Shown piece by piece: positions 41,537 through 51,585 of a DNA stretch of 64,000 nt; position 1 is the stretch's first letter; each line of letters opens with the position of its first letter. Made by a program: the position numbers and the translations under genes. The stretch comes from Hymenobacter terricola. Lineage in GTDB: Bacteria; Bacteroidota; Bacteroidia; Cytophagales; Hymenobacteraceae. Below the pieces are notes generated by a model. That model searched no databases and had not been told where the DNA came from. It worked only from the letters and a program-made list of their open reading frames with translations. The stretch lies in contig NZ_JAGEMO020000010.1 in NCBI RefSeq assembly GCF_017921975.2, forward strand, positions 1 through 64,000, in the 5' to 3' direction.

Positions 41537-44500
41537 AACGGACGCGCACCACGCCGGCCCCGTTGTAGCTGTGGTACTCCGCGTTATACATCGCATCCGC
41601 GTTCACCGGGCCGAGCTTGAACGTGCCTTTTGACACGGCCCGGCACAAGTAATAAAAGTTCTTCGGCGTACTTGTGGCGGTGGTGAACAGGTTAATCCGG
41701 TCGTCGCGCACGTCCAGGTAGTCGGGCGTGGCGGCATTCGTCGCCCAAGCCAATTCGCGGAGCGGGCCGATGCGTGGGTTCTCGATTTCGAGGCCGGCGG
41801 GGAGCAGGTCGGTGATGGCCACGTTCTTGATTTCGCCGGCCGCGTCGCCGGCTTCGATGGTGATGCGCACCACCACCAAATCATTCTGGCGGAAGCTGGG
41901 CGTGCCCAGCGGCACACCGTCGCGGTTCAGGAACTGGCGGCGAACTTTCAGGTAGGCATCTTCTTCATGCACCTGGCCGCTGGCCGAGATGCCTTCGGTT
42001 TCCCAGAAGTAGTAGAGGCTGCCCTTGCCAGCCGTGCGGATGCTCACGTTGCGGTTGGCCACGTTGCGTAGGGTGAGGTCTTTGCCGGTGAAATTCCCCG
42101 CTGGTTTGCCGTCGATGGTGAGCGTGGCGGTGGCGGTGCTGCGGGCGTTCTGGCGGGCTATTTTGCCGAGGGCCAGCAGGGCGAAGGCGCGTTCCTGGGT
42201 GCTGAGCCAGTAGGCCGACTTCATCTGGCGGCTGAGCTGGCGGGCGATGCCGGGGATTTGCGGGTTGTTGGGGTCGGTGCTGACGAGGGCGTTGAGCACC
42301 AGGCCTTCGTCGCGGATGGGCGAGTAGAACGAGCCGTCGAGGGCGCGGTGGGCGGCGCGCTCGCCGCCGAACCGGGTGGGCAGCAGCTCGCGGAAGGCGC
42401 GCTGGTTGCCGAGCAGGCTCTGGGTGCAGGCCAGCAGGAATTGGGAGTCTTCGGCCAGCAGGGGGCGGTTGGCGCGGTAGTAGTTCAGGGCTACGGGGTC
42501 CTGGCGTCCGGCCAGGGCGAGGACGTAGAGCGAGTAGGCAATTTCCTTGCTGGCTATCGTGCGCTGGCGGGCCAGGTTGTTGGCGTCGAAGTACTGGTAG
42601 GGTTCGGTTTCGCGCTTTTTGAGGCGGAAGGCCAGGTATTTCAGCACCTTGTCGAGGACCGATTTATTCACCGCGAAGCCGGCCTGCTGGGCTTCCTGCA
42701 GGAAATGGGCGGCGTAGGCGGTGGCCCACCAGTTGTCGTAGTCGCCGCCCGGCCAGTAGCTTAGGCTGCCGTTGTAGAGCTGCATGCTCTCAATCTTGCG
42801 GATGGCTTCCTGGACGTGGTAGTTCGGGTTGTAGCGCTGGGCTTTCGCAGCGGCCCCGGTTTTCTGCTGCAAGGTGGCGGCCAAATCGGCGTAGTAGAGC
42901 TGCGGGAAAGCGGCCGACACGGTTTGCTCCAGGCAGCCGTAGGGGTATTGCAGCAGGTAGCGCAAATCCTTGCTGAACTCCGTGAGCGGCGAGCGGCTCA
43001 CGACAAGCCTGCTGCTGAGCGAGGTGGGCAGGAAATCGGTTTTCAGGTTGAGCGGGAGCGTGGCTCCGCCGGCCACTACGCCGCTGCCGGTGCGCTTTTC
43101 GAGCGAGGCGGCGGGGCGAACGGGGAGTTCAATTGTTTCCGTGAATGTTTCTTTAGTGGCTTTTGAATACACCTCGACTTTGACAGTGCCAACGCCTATA
43201 CTAGCTAAAGCTCGGATATGAAAAGTGCGTCGCATTTCAGTGCCAGGCTTGAGTTCATGAATAGAGGTTGCGTCCCAACTCTCGCCAGCGGGAGCATCAA
43301 GAGGGTCCATTGCATTCATTGGCGGTGCTGTGTGAAGTGGACTATTGACATGCATACGAACAGCAACATCGCTCATTAGCTTACCCGTCGTATTCGTCAG
43401 CGTCACCGGCACGTCAATCGTGTCGCCGGGACTCATAAACCGCGGCAGCGCCGTGGAAATTACCACCGGGTCGGCCACCTTCATCGTGGCTTCGGCCGAG
43501 CCGAAGGCATCGTCTTTGTAGGCCACGGCCATGATGCGGAGCGCCCCGCTGAACTGCGGCACGCGCACCCGGTAGCGCACTTTGCCGTCGCCGTCGGCGG
43601 TGAGGACGCCGCTCCATTTGGCCACCAGTTTCACGCGGCGGTTGGGGATGGGGTTGGTACGGCGGGCCATGTCGGCGGCATCACCGCCGCTGCTGCTGGT
43701 GCCCAGTTCCGGTAGGAGGAAAGGATATACATCGAAGGCCGATACTTCCAAGGCCCGTTTCTGGTAGAAGTAGCCGTGCGGGTCGGGAGTGCGATAGTCG
43801 TTGCGTTGCAGAATGCCCTCGTCCACCACGGCCAGGGTGAGCTGGGCGCGGGGTGCAGTGGTGATTTCTACGGTTTGCCAGGTCTGGGAGCGGCTGGCGG
43901 CGGGTGCGGCAATGGCCACGGCGAGGCGCGAATCGGGCTTTTCGACGGTGAGGGGCAGGAAGCCACGCGCCACGGTGAGGGGCAGGCGGTCCTGGGCGGT
44001 ATGGGCGCGCACGGCGGTGGCGGTCACGTACACGTTGGGGACGTGCTCGGTTTTGATGGGGATTTTCACCTCAGCCGCCTTGCCGTCAGTGGTCACGTAG
44101 AAATGGTCGAGCACGTTGGCCCGCTCCACCGTTACCAGAATGCGGCCGGCAAAGGGCGATTTCAGCAGCAAATTAGCGGTTTCGCCGGGGGCGTATTTGG
44201 GCTTGTCGGCCTCAATGGTCACCTCGCCCTCGTTGTTCACCTCGAAGGAATTGGCCTGCGTATCGCCGTAGCCGTAGGCATAAAACCGCTGCGTGACGTA
44301 GCTGGTAGCGCCCGGCCGACTGATTCTTACCTCGTATTCGCCCGAGTAAATGGGGGTGAAGCTGAAGCTGGTTTCGGCCCCCACGGTGTAGGATTTGCTG
44401 AGAATGGTTTGCTCGCGCTGCTGCGAATTATACACGTAGCGGCCGCCCTGGCGCTCCAGCACGGTTTCCCAGAGCATGCGCACCACCTTCACCTCGGCCG

Positions 44501-47087
44501 GGGTCGAGGTGGGTTTGCCGGCGGGCGTGAGGGCCAGCAGCTTCACCGTGAGCGGCTGCTTGGTGCCGATGAGGTCGGGTAGGTTGCCGATGCCGAACAT
44601 CGTGGCCTGCGTCTGCACGTCGAAGGTGGCGAGGCGGTTCACGGGCCGGCCGGTTTCGTCGAACACCGTGGCGAAGGCCACGCCTTCCAGCGTGCCGAGG
44701 TCGTGGAAATCGGGGATGGTGTAGGCGGCGGTGCCGTGGCCGGCGGCGTCGGTGCTGCCTTCGCGCACGGTTTTCTCGAAGCGCGAGGTGAGGGCGCTTT
44801 CGCTGTCCTCGCCGTCGCCGTTGGTCGATTTGTGCCGCTCGCCGCTGTTGATGGTGAAGTTGTAGTCGGGGTATTTCGGGGCCGAGAAATACTTCTGCTT
44901 CAGCGAGAATTCGACCTCAAACTTGCGGTCGGCGGCGGGCGGGCCAAACAGGTTGATGGCCGTGATGTTGGCCGTCACGTCCTGGCCCGGTTTGAGCACG
45001 GCGGGCGCGGCGGTCACGGTCACTTTCAGGCGGTCGGGGATGAATTCTTCCACGCTGATTGGCCGCGAGGTCAGCAGCACGTCGTTGCCGGTGAGCACCT
45101 CCATCGAGTACTGGCCGGTCATGACGGTGGGCGGCAGAATGAAGCTGCTTTCGAAGCTGCCGGCCGCGCTCAGCTTCTGCTGCAAGCTGCTGTATTCCTT
45201 GCCGCTGGGCAGCAGCAGGCGGATTTTCATTGGCAGGCCGGTGGGCGGAATCTTCCAGTCCTCGGTGCGGATGACGGCGTTGGTCCGTACCGTGTCGCCG
45301 GGCCGGTACAGGTCGCGCTCGCCGTACAGAAACGCCTGATAATGCGCCGCGTTCGAGGTCAATCCGCCCACTTCAAACCGCGAGGTTTCGACCCGGCTTT
45401 TGGTGAGGTCGAGGAAGGAAAAGTCGGCATCCTTCACCGCCGTAATCATGCCCAGCGAGAAGCGCTTCATGCTGGCGGCGGAGTCAAACTGCGCCACGCC
45501 GGATTTGTCCGTGGTCGTCGTGCCAATCACCTGATTATTCGAGCTCACGAGGTTCACCGTGACGCCCGCCAGCGGCTCGGCCGTGCGGATGGAATTGGCG
45601 AAAACCGTGGTGCCGCCCGTGGCGCCCTGCTTCACAATCAGGCCCAAATCGGTCACGGCCACCAGCTTGCTCACTTGCAGCCACTGCCGCTCGGTGTCCT
45701 GCACGCGGATGACGTACAGGCCCTTCATCGGCCCCTGAAATTCCAGCGCTTTCAAATCCAGGTTCAGTAGGCGCATCCCGCCTTCCTTAGGCAACGCATC
45801 CACCGAAATCGTGCGCTCCGATAGGACGTTGCCGATGGTTTCGGTGTCGTAATACTGGAAGCTGCGGTCGATGTAGTCGCCGTTTTCGTCGGTGTTGGCT
45901 TCGCGGGGCTCATCTTCGTCGTATTCGGGGTAGCCGTACTGCTTTTCGCCGCGCATCAGCTGCTGAATATTGTTGGCGTAGACCTTCGCGATGGTCACCT
46001 TCACTTTGGCCACTTCGTTGATGCGCAGGCCCAGATTCCGGTTGCCCAGCGCGTCGAGGTACATGGCCTTGTCGGTGCTGGTGAACGTCAGACTCGGCCG
46101 CTCATCACCAAACGAAACGGCCTGGCTGAACGCCTGGCCCAGCGTGCCGCCCAGCGCGCCCGTGGTGCCGGCCGCCAAAGCAATCTGGTACGTTTTTCCC
46201 ACCTCAAACCCACCGCGCAGGGCGAAGCCGCTTTCCAGCGCTTCCACCGAAAAGGCCACCGTGGGCGTCACTTTCAGGTTGGCCTGAATGTCGGTGGCGC
46301 GCACGGGCTGGGTGGTCAGCACCGTCACCACGGGCAGGCCGTTGAACAGCGAGCCGGTGAGCTCGCGCACTTCCATCGTGCTTTGGTCGGGGATTTCGGC
46401 CTGGGCGGTAAGGGTTTTTTCGGTGGCTTTGGTGCCGGCGGCGGGGCGCAGGCCGGGCGCAATGTCAATCTGCACCGGCGAGCCCGGCCGCACGCCCTGC
46501 ATGAAGGTGATGGCCACCATGGCATCGGGCTCGGCGGAGTTTACTTCCACCGCAATGGGCTTGCCGTCCTGCGTCACTTTCAGGCGAGACTTCACATCCG
46601 AGGGCCGCACGGGGTAGTTGAAAACCAGGTTGGCCTTCAATTCCGCCGTGCCTGCCGCCCGCTTCGAGCTGCCGTAGAACACCTGCGGCGCGGCCATATC
46701 CAAATACGGCGTGTGAAATTTGGCGCGGTTCAGGGCCAGCTTCTGCTTGCCGCTGGGCAGCGTTTCGGGCCGCAGGCTAGCCGCGAAAACGGTGCTGGGC
46801 CGGAAGGGCTCCAGCGGCGAAAAGGTCAGTTCCCGGTCGCCGGTCCACTTGAACTTGCCGCGAATGTTGGGCGAGAACGTCACGTAGCGCGTGGTATCCC
46901 AGCGGTTCTGCTGGCCCTCGTCCACCACTTTTTCATCGAACGTGAACACCAGATTGGAGTAGGGGTCGATTTCGTCGCCGTCGGTCTGGGCCGTTTCGGC
47001 GGCCTGTTCCTGAGCGGTTTTTTTGGAGCACGACGAGGCGGCCAGCAGCACAAGCAGCAGTGGCAAAAAGCGGTAACGGGCCAGCAT
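41535..47087 (-). CDS. Bacterial alpha-2-macroglobulin lipoprotein (YfhM-type)
   Basis: The 1850-residue protein is a lipoprotein (signal MLARYRFLPLLLVLLAASSC, Cys20) with N-terminal MG domains, a central bait-type region and the intact thioester motif CLEQ (C1385 in PYGCLEQTVSA) near a bundle of alpha-helical repeats. The family acts as a periplasmic protease trap, reacting covalently with cleaving proteases, and co-operates with PBP1C in cell-envelope repair. Length (about 1650-1850) is normal. A distinct lower-GC patch, 43140-43390, encoding about residues 1233-1316, has codon use unlike the rest. Confidence 0.95.
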   Translation of the reverse strand: MLARYRFLPLLLVLLAASSCSKKTAQEQAAETAQTDGDEIDPYSNLVFTFDEKVVDEGQQNRWDTTRYVTFSPNIRGKFKWTGDRELTFSPLEPFRPSTVFAASLRPETLPSGKQKLALNRAKFHTPYLDMAAPQVFYGSSKRAAGTAELKANLVFNYPVRPSDVKSRLKVTQDGKPIAVEVNSAEPDAMVAITFMQGVRPGSPVQIDIAPGLRPAAGTKATEKTLTAQAEIPDQSTMEVRELTGSLFNGLPVVTVLTTQPVRATDIQANLKVTPTVAFSVEALESGFALRGGFEVGKTYQIALAAGTTGALGGTLGQAFSQAVSFGDERPSLTFTSTDKAMYLDALGNRNLGLRINEVAKVKVTIAKVYANNIQQLMRGEKQYGYPEYDEDEPREANTDENGDYIDRSFQYYDTETIGNVLSERTISVDALPKEGGMRLLNLDLKALEFQGPMKGLYVIRVQDTERQWLQVSKLVAVTDLGLIVKQGATGGTTVFANSIRTAEPLAGVTVNLVSSNNQVIGTTTTDKSGVAQFDSAASMKRFSLGMITAVKDADFSFLDLTKSRVETSRFEVGGLTSNAAHYQAFLYGERDLYRPGDTVRTNAVIRTEDWKIPPTGLPMKIRLLLPSGKEYSSLQQKLSAAGSFESSFILPPTVMTGQYSMEVLTGNDVLLTSRPISVEEFIPDRLKVTVTAAPAVLKPGQDVTANITAINLFGPPAADRKFEVEFSLKQKYFSAPKYPDYNFTINSGERHKSTNGDGEDSESALTSRFEKTVREGSTDAAGHGTAAYTIPDFHDLGTLEGVAFATVFDETGRPVNRLATFDVQTQATMFGIGNLPDLIGTKQPLTVKLLALTPAGKPTSTPAEVKVVRMLWETVLERQGGRYVYNSQQREQTILSKSYTVGAETSFSFTPIYSGEYEVRISRPGATSYVTQRFYAYGYGDTQANSFEVNNEGEVTIEADKPKYAPGETANLLLKSPFAGRILVTVERANVLDHFYVTTDGKAAEVKIPIKTEHVPNVYVTATAVRAHTAQDRLPLTVARGFLPLTVEKPDSRLAVAIAAPAASRSQTWQTVEITTAPRAQLTLAVVDEGILQRNDYRTPDPHGYFYQKRALEVSAFDVYPFLLPELGTSSSGGDAADMARRTNPIPNRRVKLVAKWSGVLTADGDGKVRYRVRVPQFSGALRIMAVAYKDDAFGSAEATMKVADPVVISTALPRFMSPGDTIDVPVTLTNTTGKLMSDVAVRMHVNSPLHTAPPMNAMDPLDAPAGESWDATSIHELKPGTEMRRTFHIRALASIGVGTVKVEVYSKATKETFTETIELPVRPAASLEKRTGSGVVAGGATLPLNLKTDFLPTSLSSRLVVSRSPLTEFSKDLRYLLQYPYGCLEQTVSAAFPQLYYADLAATLQQKTGAAAKAQRYNPNYHVQEAIRKIESMQLYNGSLSYWPGGDYDNWWATAYAAHFLQEAQQAGFAVNKSVLDKVLKYLAFRLKKRETEPYQYFDANNLARQRTIASKEIAYSLYVLALAGRQDPVALNYYRANRPLLAEDSQFLLACTQSLLGNQRAFRELLPTRFGGERAAHRALDGSFYSPIRDEGLVLNALVSTDPNNPQIPGIARQLSRQMKSAYWLSTQERAFALLALGKIARQNARSTATATLTIDGKPAGNFTGKDLTLRNVANRNVSIRTAGKGSLYYFWETEGISASGQVHEEDAYLKVRRQFLNRDGVPLGTPSFRQNDLVVVRITIEAGDAAGEIKNVAITDLLPAGLEIENPRIGPLRELAWATNAATPDYLDVRDDRINLFTTATSTPKNFYYLCRAVSKGTFKLGPVNADAMYNAEYHSYNGAGVVRVR

Positions 47088-47204
47088 GGGGAGGGGGAGT
47101 GGAATTGTGGCCGGAAGGTAGCAGAAAAGTGCCAGCGTTGTGCGAGTGAACGCTGGTAGAGACGTAATATTTCGTGGGTTGGCGTTGGACGATTCCGGCT
47201 CCGT

Positions 47205-47900
47205 TCACCTCACGTACTCCAGTACCTCGCGCAGCCGCTCCACCACCCGAAACTCCAGCCCCGCCAGCAGCTCGGCGGGCACGTGCTCGTGAATCCAGTT
47301 GGCGTGGTAGGGGACGTGGATGGCAGGGAAGCCCAGCCGCACTACCGGCAGAATGTCGGATTTCAGGGAGTTGCCAATCATCACGAAGTTCTCGGGCGTG
47401 ATGCCGAGGCGGGCGAAGAGGCGGCGGTAGGTGGGCTCGTCCTTCTCGCTCACGATTTCGACGTAGTCGAAGAAGTCACCCAGGCCGGAGCGGGCAATTT
47501 TGCTTTCCTGGTCGAACAGGTCGCCTTTGGTGAGAATGATGAGCTGATGGCCGCGCTGCTTTAGCTCCTTCAGCACCTCCACCACGTCGGGCAGCGGCTC
47601 AATGGCGAAGCGCAGCAAGTCCTTGCCCATATCCAGAATCTGCTGGATTTCGCTCCCCACCACGGCGCCGCCCGAGAGCTGAATCGTGGTTTCAATCATC
47701 GAGAGCATGAACGACTTGGCCCCGTAGCCGAACAGCTGCATGTTGGCCCGCTGCACGTCGTAGAGCCGGGCGTTGATGGTATCGACATCGGCATAAGGCG
47801 CCAGCAGTTGCAGCAGTTCGGCTTCGACGTTGTCGAAGTGCGGCTGGTTGGGCCAGAGGGTATCGTCGGCGTCGAAGGCGATGAAAGTTTGGGTAGGCAT
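47205..47900 (-). CDS. HAD-superfamily hydrolase (YjjG-like)
   Basis: The 231-residue protein has motif I in FIAFDADDTLWP (D10, D12), motif II in LIILTKGDLF, the motif III Lys and motif IV in FVMIGNSLKSDILPVV. It is a HAD phosphatase, probably acting on phosphorylated nucleosides or sugars; the substrate is not predictable. The ATG at 47900 gives the family start MPTQTFIAFDADDT; upstream in-frame codons translate a REP-A repeat. Confidence 0.88.
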   Translation of the reverse strand: MPTQTFIAFDADDTLWPNQPHFDNVEAELLQLLAPYADVDTINARLYDVQRANMQLFGYGAKSFMLSMIETTIQLSGGAVVGSEIQQILDMGKDLLRFAIEPLPDVVEVLKELKQRGHQLIILTKGDLFDQESKIARSGLGDFFDYVEIVSEKDEPTYRRLFARLGITPENFVMIGNSLKSDILPVVRLGFPAIHVPYHANWIHEHVPAELLAGLEFRVVERLREVLEYVR

Positions 47901-47931
47901 GGGAAACGATTTTAGAACGTTATGCGGTGGA

Positions 47932-48035
47932 ACGTTATGCAGAGTATAGCGAAGCGGCTCGCGTGCCACCACCATATCTTTTCTGGCGACTGGATTACTA
48001 CCACACGCGAGATGCTTCGCTGCGCTCTGCATGAC
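47932..48035. repeat. REP-A palindromic repeat, copy 4
   Basis: ACGTTATGCAGAGTATAGCG at the left and TCTGCATGACC at the right with inner GAAGCGGCTCGCGTG / CACGCGAGATGCTTC. It lies between the divergent HAD and CAT-like genes. Confidence 0.8.
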
Positions 48036-48060
48036 CAATTAGGAACGCCGCAAAGCTACC

Positions 48061-48068
48061 GACCTTTG
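48061..48068 (+). promoter_or_regulatory. Candidate -7 promoter box (GACCTTTG) for CAT-like gene
   Basis: Six bases before the ATG at 48075, one mismatch from TAnnTTTG. Confidence 0.4.
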
Positions 48069-48074
48069 CCTGCT

Positions 48075-48701
48075 ATGAAGCACCTGATTGACCTCAAAAC
48101 CTGGCCGCGCCGCGAGCATTTTGCCTTCTTCTCCGCCTTCGAAGAGCCTTTTTTCGGCCTCACTGCCAACGTCGACTGCACGGCCGCGCAGGCCGAAGCC
48201 AAACGGCTGGGCGTGTCGTTTTTTCTCTACTACCTCTACCACGCCCTGGAGGCGGCCAACGAAGTCGAAGCCTTCCGCTACCGCATCGAAAACGGCCAGG
48301 TATATTGCTACGACCGTATCCATGCCTCCGCCACCCTTGGCCGGGCCGACCACACATTTGCCTTCAGCTTCATCGAGCAGCACGACACGCTGGCTGGCTT
48401 CATCGCCGCCGCCGAGGCCGAAATTGCGGCCGTGCAGGCCAGCACCGGCCTGCGCCTCACCGCCACCACCGGCCGGCCTGATGTGGTGCATTGCTCGGCC
48501 CTGCCGTGGGTGCGCTTCACGGCGCTCTCGCACGCCCGCAGCTTCAGCCACCCCGATAGCTGCCCCAAAATCTCCTTCGGCCAGGTGTTTGAGGACGGCG
48601 CTACCCGCCGGATGCCCGTGTCGGTCAATCTGCACCACGGCCTCGGCGACGGCTACCACGCCGGGCTGTTCCTGGCCGCGCTGCAACGGCGGCTGGGATA
48701 G
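48075..48701 (+). CDS. Chloramphenicol acetyltransferase-like protein
   Basis: The 208-residue protein aligns in outline with CAT enzymes. The catalytic His188 and structural Asp192 lie in NLHHGLGDGYHAG, and the N-terminus (IDLKTWPRREHFAFF) plus FFLYYLYHALEAANEVEAFRYRI match the family's trimer-forming region. It could acetylate chloramphenicol or another small hydroxyl compound with acetyl-CoA; the chromosomal location in an environmental bacterium does not prove drug resistance. Divergent from the HAD gene. Confidence 0.82.
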   Translation: MKHLIDLKTWPRREHFAFFSAFEEPFFGLTANVDCTAAQAEAKRLGVSFFLYYLYHALEAANEVEAFRYRIENGQVYCYDRIHASATLGRADHTFAFSFIEQHDTLAGFIAAAEAEIAAVQASTGLRLTATTGRPDVVHCSALPWVRFTALSHARSFSHPDSCPKISFGQVFEDGATRRMPVSVNLHHGLGDGYHAGLFLAALQRRLG

Positions 48702-48871
48702 GCAGGCGGTTCGTGATTCGAAGGAACGCATCAGGTTCATCTGGCGTCCGCGGAGTCGAAGCACGACGTTCAAATGGGTTCCCTGTGACTTTCTGAGCAC
48801 AAACCAGCTGAAACTTCCCGCGCTCACCTTCTTAAGCGAGGCGAGGGGAGCGCAAAGGCACTTCGGGCACC

Positions 48872-49792
48872 CTAGGCCGACTGCCGGAACCCGGCGGGCG
48901 TGAGGCCGGTTTTGTCCTTGAACAGGCGGCTGAAGTACGACGGGTTATCAAAACCAAGGTAAAACGCGGTTTCGCGAATGCTCAGGGACGTGCCCAGGAG
49001 CAGGCGGCGGGCTTTTTCAATAAGCGCGTGGTGCAGGTGCTGCTGCGCATTCTGGCCCGTGTGGGTGCGGAGCACGTCGCCCAGGTAGGCGGGCAATACG
49101 TGCAGCGCCTCCGCGAAATGCTGCACGGTGGGCAGGGGCTGCTCGGCGGCGTGGTCGAGGTAGGTGGCCAGCAGGGCCTCGAAGCGGCTGAGCAGGTCGG
49201 GGCCGTTGGCTGGTTCCGTGGGGAATTGTCGGTGGTAGGCCCGGCTGGCGTATTGCAGCAGCACGTCGAGCTGAGTGCTCAGCAATTGCTGGCTGAAGGC
49301 ATCGGCGGGCTGCGCGCTCTCCTGCCGCAAGGCGGTCACGGCGTGGTTCAGCAGCTGCTCGTCGGTGGCCGACAGGTCCAGGGCCTGCTGCACGCGGTAG
49401 GCAAAAAACGGGTAGCTGCCCGGAAACGGGCCGGGCGGGCGGTGCAGCAGCAAATCGGGGTGAAAAACCACCATCCAGCCCTGCGGATTTTCCGACACGG
49501 GAGCCCCCGGCCGGGGGCAAAACTGCACGGGCTGGCCGGGCGCATAAAAGCCCAGCACGCCGTGCCGGTAGTCGTACACCTGCTGCCCGTAGGGGAGCTG
49601 GCCGTGGAAGTGCCGTTTCAACACAACGAGGTAGAGGTGGCGCAGGGCGGGTTTCAGCGCAAAATCGGGCGGCGGGTACCGGGCCAGGTCGATGACCGTC
49701 AGGAGCGGATGGCTGGGCGCGGCAAAGCCGTAGTGCTCCGTGAAGTCGGCGACCGTATTCAGGATGGCAAAGCGGGCCGTGGAAGATTTCAT
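48872..49792 (-). CDS. AraC-family transcriptional regulator
   Basis: The 306-residue protein has a cupin-type N-terminal half (PYGQQVYDYRHGVLGFYAPG) and C-terminal double HTH (HFAEALHVLPAYLGDVLRTH and IRETAFYLGFDNPSYFSRLF with KDKTGLTPAGFR). Transcribed divergently from another AraC regulator only 84 bases away, so the two may cross-regulate, and followed by spacer DNA. No target on its own strand is obvious. Confidence 0.9.
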   Translation of the reverse strand: MKSSTARFAILNTVADFTEHYGFAAPSHPLLTVIDLARYPPPDFALKPALRHLYLVVLKRHFHGQLPYGQQVYDYRHGVLGFYAPGQPVQFCPRPGAPVSENPQGWMVVFHPDLLLHRPPGPFPGSYPFFAYRVQQALDLSATDEQLLNHAVTALRQESAQPADAFSQQLLSTQLDVLLQYASRAYHRQFPTEPANGPDLLSRFEALLATYLDHAAEQPLPTVQHFAEALHVLPAYLGDVLRTHTGQNAQQHLHHALIEKARRLLLGTSLSIRETAFYLGFDNPSYFSRLFKDKTGLTPAGFRQSA

Positions 49793-49876
49793 GCGGATGT
49801 TGAATAATAGCAGCGCTTCCGGATGAACACGGAAACAGCGCCGTAGTTGTAGCTACCAAAAATACAGACTCAGCCC

Positions 49877-50767
49877 ATGTATACGCTCAGCAGCCAGCAG
49901 CCGGTCCCCATCTATCCGTTCGAGCGGGACGAAGTGACCGGGAGCAAACTGTTTACCCTCCTGCGCTCGGAAGGCGAGCTGACCTACGAAGAAAACCTGC
50001 TGATACCGCACCGCAAGGCCTATTACCTGCTGGTTTTTGTGAAGCACAACCGCGGCCGGCACTGGGTGGACATGACGCCCTACAACCGGAAGAACAACAC
50101 GCTGTACTTCTCGGACCCGAACCAAATTCTGGTAAAAGAGGCCCCCACGCCCTTTTGGGGCACCCGCCTCACGTTCACGAACGAGTTCCTGGCCTTGCAG
50201 CAGAACGCGGCCCTGCGCAACCTGCCGCTCATCCAGAATCCCTACCACGGGCACGAACTGCTGCTCACCGAAGCCGACGGAGCCTTTGTGGGGGAGCTGC
50301 TGGCCAAGCTCGAAGCCGAGTGCCAACGCCCCGGCGAGTGGCAGCACCGCATGCTGAGCGCCTACCTGACGGTGCTGCTCACCTACCTGAGCCGCTTGTA
50401 TATGGAGCAGTTTACGGGCGACGAGCCCTCGGCCGACCAGCAGCTGCTGAAGACCTTCCAGGCCCGGATTGAGGAATGCTACCGCGAGCTGCACGAGGTG
50501 GGCGCTTACGCGGCGGCGCTGCACATTTCGGCGGGGCACCTGAGCGAGGTGGTGAAAGCCCAGAGCGGCCGGCCGGCCATCAAGCACGTGCACGAGCGGC
50601 TGGTGCTCGAAGCCCGGCGGCTGCTGTTCTACACCCAGCATTCGCTCAAGGAAATTGCCTTTGACCTCGGGTTTTCGGACGCTTCCTATTTCAACCGCTT
50701 CTTCAAGCGCGAAACCGGCACTACGCCGGCCGAGTACCGCGCCACCATCCGTAAAATGTACCAGTAA
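49877..50767 (+). CDS. AraC-family transcriptional regulator
   Basis: The 296-residue protein has a cupin-like N-terminal domain with an unusual lysine/aromatic-rich strand (RKAYYLLVFVKHNRGRHWVD) and a C-terminal double HTH (HISAGHLSEVVKAQSGRPA and LKEIAFDLGFSDASYFNRFF with KRETGTTPAEYR). It is immediately upstream of a co-directional SDR oxidoreductase (76 bases), mirroring the 1.5-3.2 kb layout, so the SDR is the likely target. Confidence 0.9.
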   Translation: MYTLSSQQPVPIYPFERDEVTGSKLFTLLRSEGELTYEENLLIPHRKAYYLLVFVKHNRGRHWVDMTPYNRKNNTLYFSDPNQILVKEAPTPFWGTRLTFTNEFLALQQNAALRNLPLIQNPYHGHELLLTEADGAFVGELLAKLEAECQRPGEWQHRMLSAYLTVLLTYLSRLYMEQFTGDEPSADQQLLKTFQARIEECYRELHEVGAYAAALHISAGHLSEVVKAQSGRPAIKHVHERLVLEARRLLFYTQHSLKEIAFDLGFSDASYFNRFFKRETGTTPAEYRATIRKMYQ

Positions 50768-50806
50768 TACCGCGGAATGGGTGCCAGCCGCGCCAACGGA
50801 GCCCGG

Positions 50807-50814
50807 TAATTTTG
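50807..50814 (+). promoter_or_regulatory. Candidate -7 promoter box (TAATTTTG) for SDR gene
   Basis: Exact TAnnTTTG match 29 bases before the ATG at 50844. Confidence 0.5.
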
Positions 50815-50843
50815 TGCTGTTAACCAATTGAAAATCATTGACC

Positions 50844-51581
50844 ATGAAAACCGCACTCATTACCGGCGCCAACCGAAGCATCGGCTTCGAAACGGCCCGG
50901 CAGCTCCTCCAAAACGGCTATTACGTGTACCTCGGCAGCCGCAATTTAGAAAACGGCCAGCAGGCCGTCGACCAATTGAAATCGGAAGGTTTTTCCCAGG
51001 TCGAGCCCGTTCAAATCGACACCGCAGATGGCGCTTCCATAAAAGCCGCCCGTGAGGCCGTGGGCCAAAAAACGCCCGTCCTGGACGTCCTCATCAACAA
51101 CGCCGGCATTTTGGGGACGATGTCGCAACCGCCGCTCAGCGCCGACATCAGCATGATTAAGGAAGTGTTCGAAACCAACCTGTTTGGCGTGATTGAGGTG
51201 ACGCAGGCCTTCATCGACCTCATGCGCCCGTCGCCCGCGCCCCGCATCGTGAACGTCACCTCCGGGCTGGGCTCGCTGACGCTGCACAACGACCCGTCGT
51301 GGAAGTATTACGCCGTGAAGGGCGCCGCCTACCAGCCCTCCAAAGCGGCCCTAAATGCCTACACCATCATGCTGGCCTACGAGCTGCGCGATACCCCCTT
51401 CAAAGTAAACGCCGTGGACCCCGGCTACACCGCCACCGACTTCAACCACCACAGCGGCCCCGGCAGCGTGCCCGAAGCCGCCGCCCGCGTCGTAAAAGCT
51501 GCCCTGTTGGGTCCGGATGGCCCCACCAGCCAGTTTTTTAGCGATGATAATGCGCCGGAAACAGGCATCAGCCCGTGGTAA
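50844..51581 (+). CDS. Short-chain dehydrogenase/reductase
   Basis: The 245-residue SDR has an atypical glycine motif TGANRSIGFETA (Asn-Arg in place of the usual Ser/Gly pair), NNAG at about 87-90, the catalytic Ser in NVTSGLG and YQPSK (about 163-167). The GANRSIG variant resembles carbonyl reductase-like SDRs, which prefer NADPH. ATG 50844 is chosen over a TTG two codons upstream. Likely regulated by the preceding AraC gene. Confidence 0.88.
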   Translation: MKTALITGANRSIGFETARQLLQNGYYVYLGSRNLENGQQAVDQLKSEGFSQVEPVQIDTADGASIKAAREAVGQKTPVLDVLINNAGILGTMSQPPLSADISMIKEVFETNLFGVIEVTQAFIDLMRPSPAPRIVNVTSGLGSLTLHNDPSWKYYAVKGAAYQPSKAALNAYTIMLAYELRDTPFKVNAVDPGYTATDFNHHSGPGSVPEAAARVVKAALLGPDGPTSQFFSDDNAPETGISPW

Positions 51582-51585
51582 ACAG

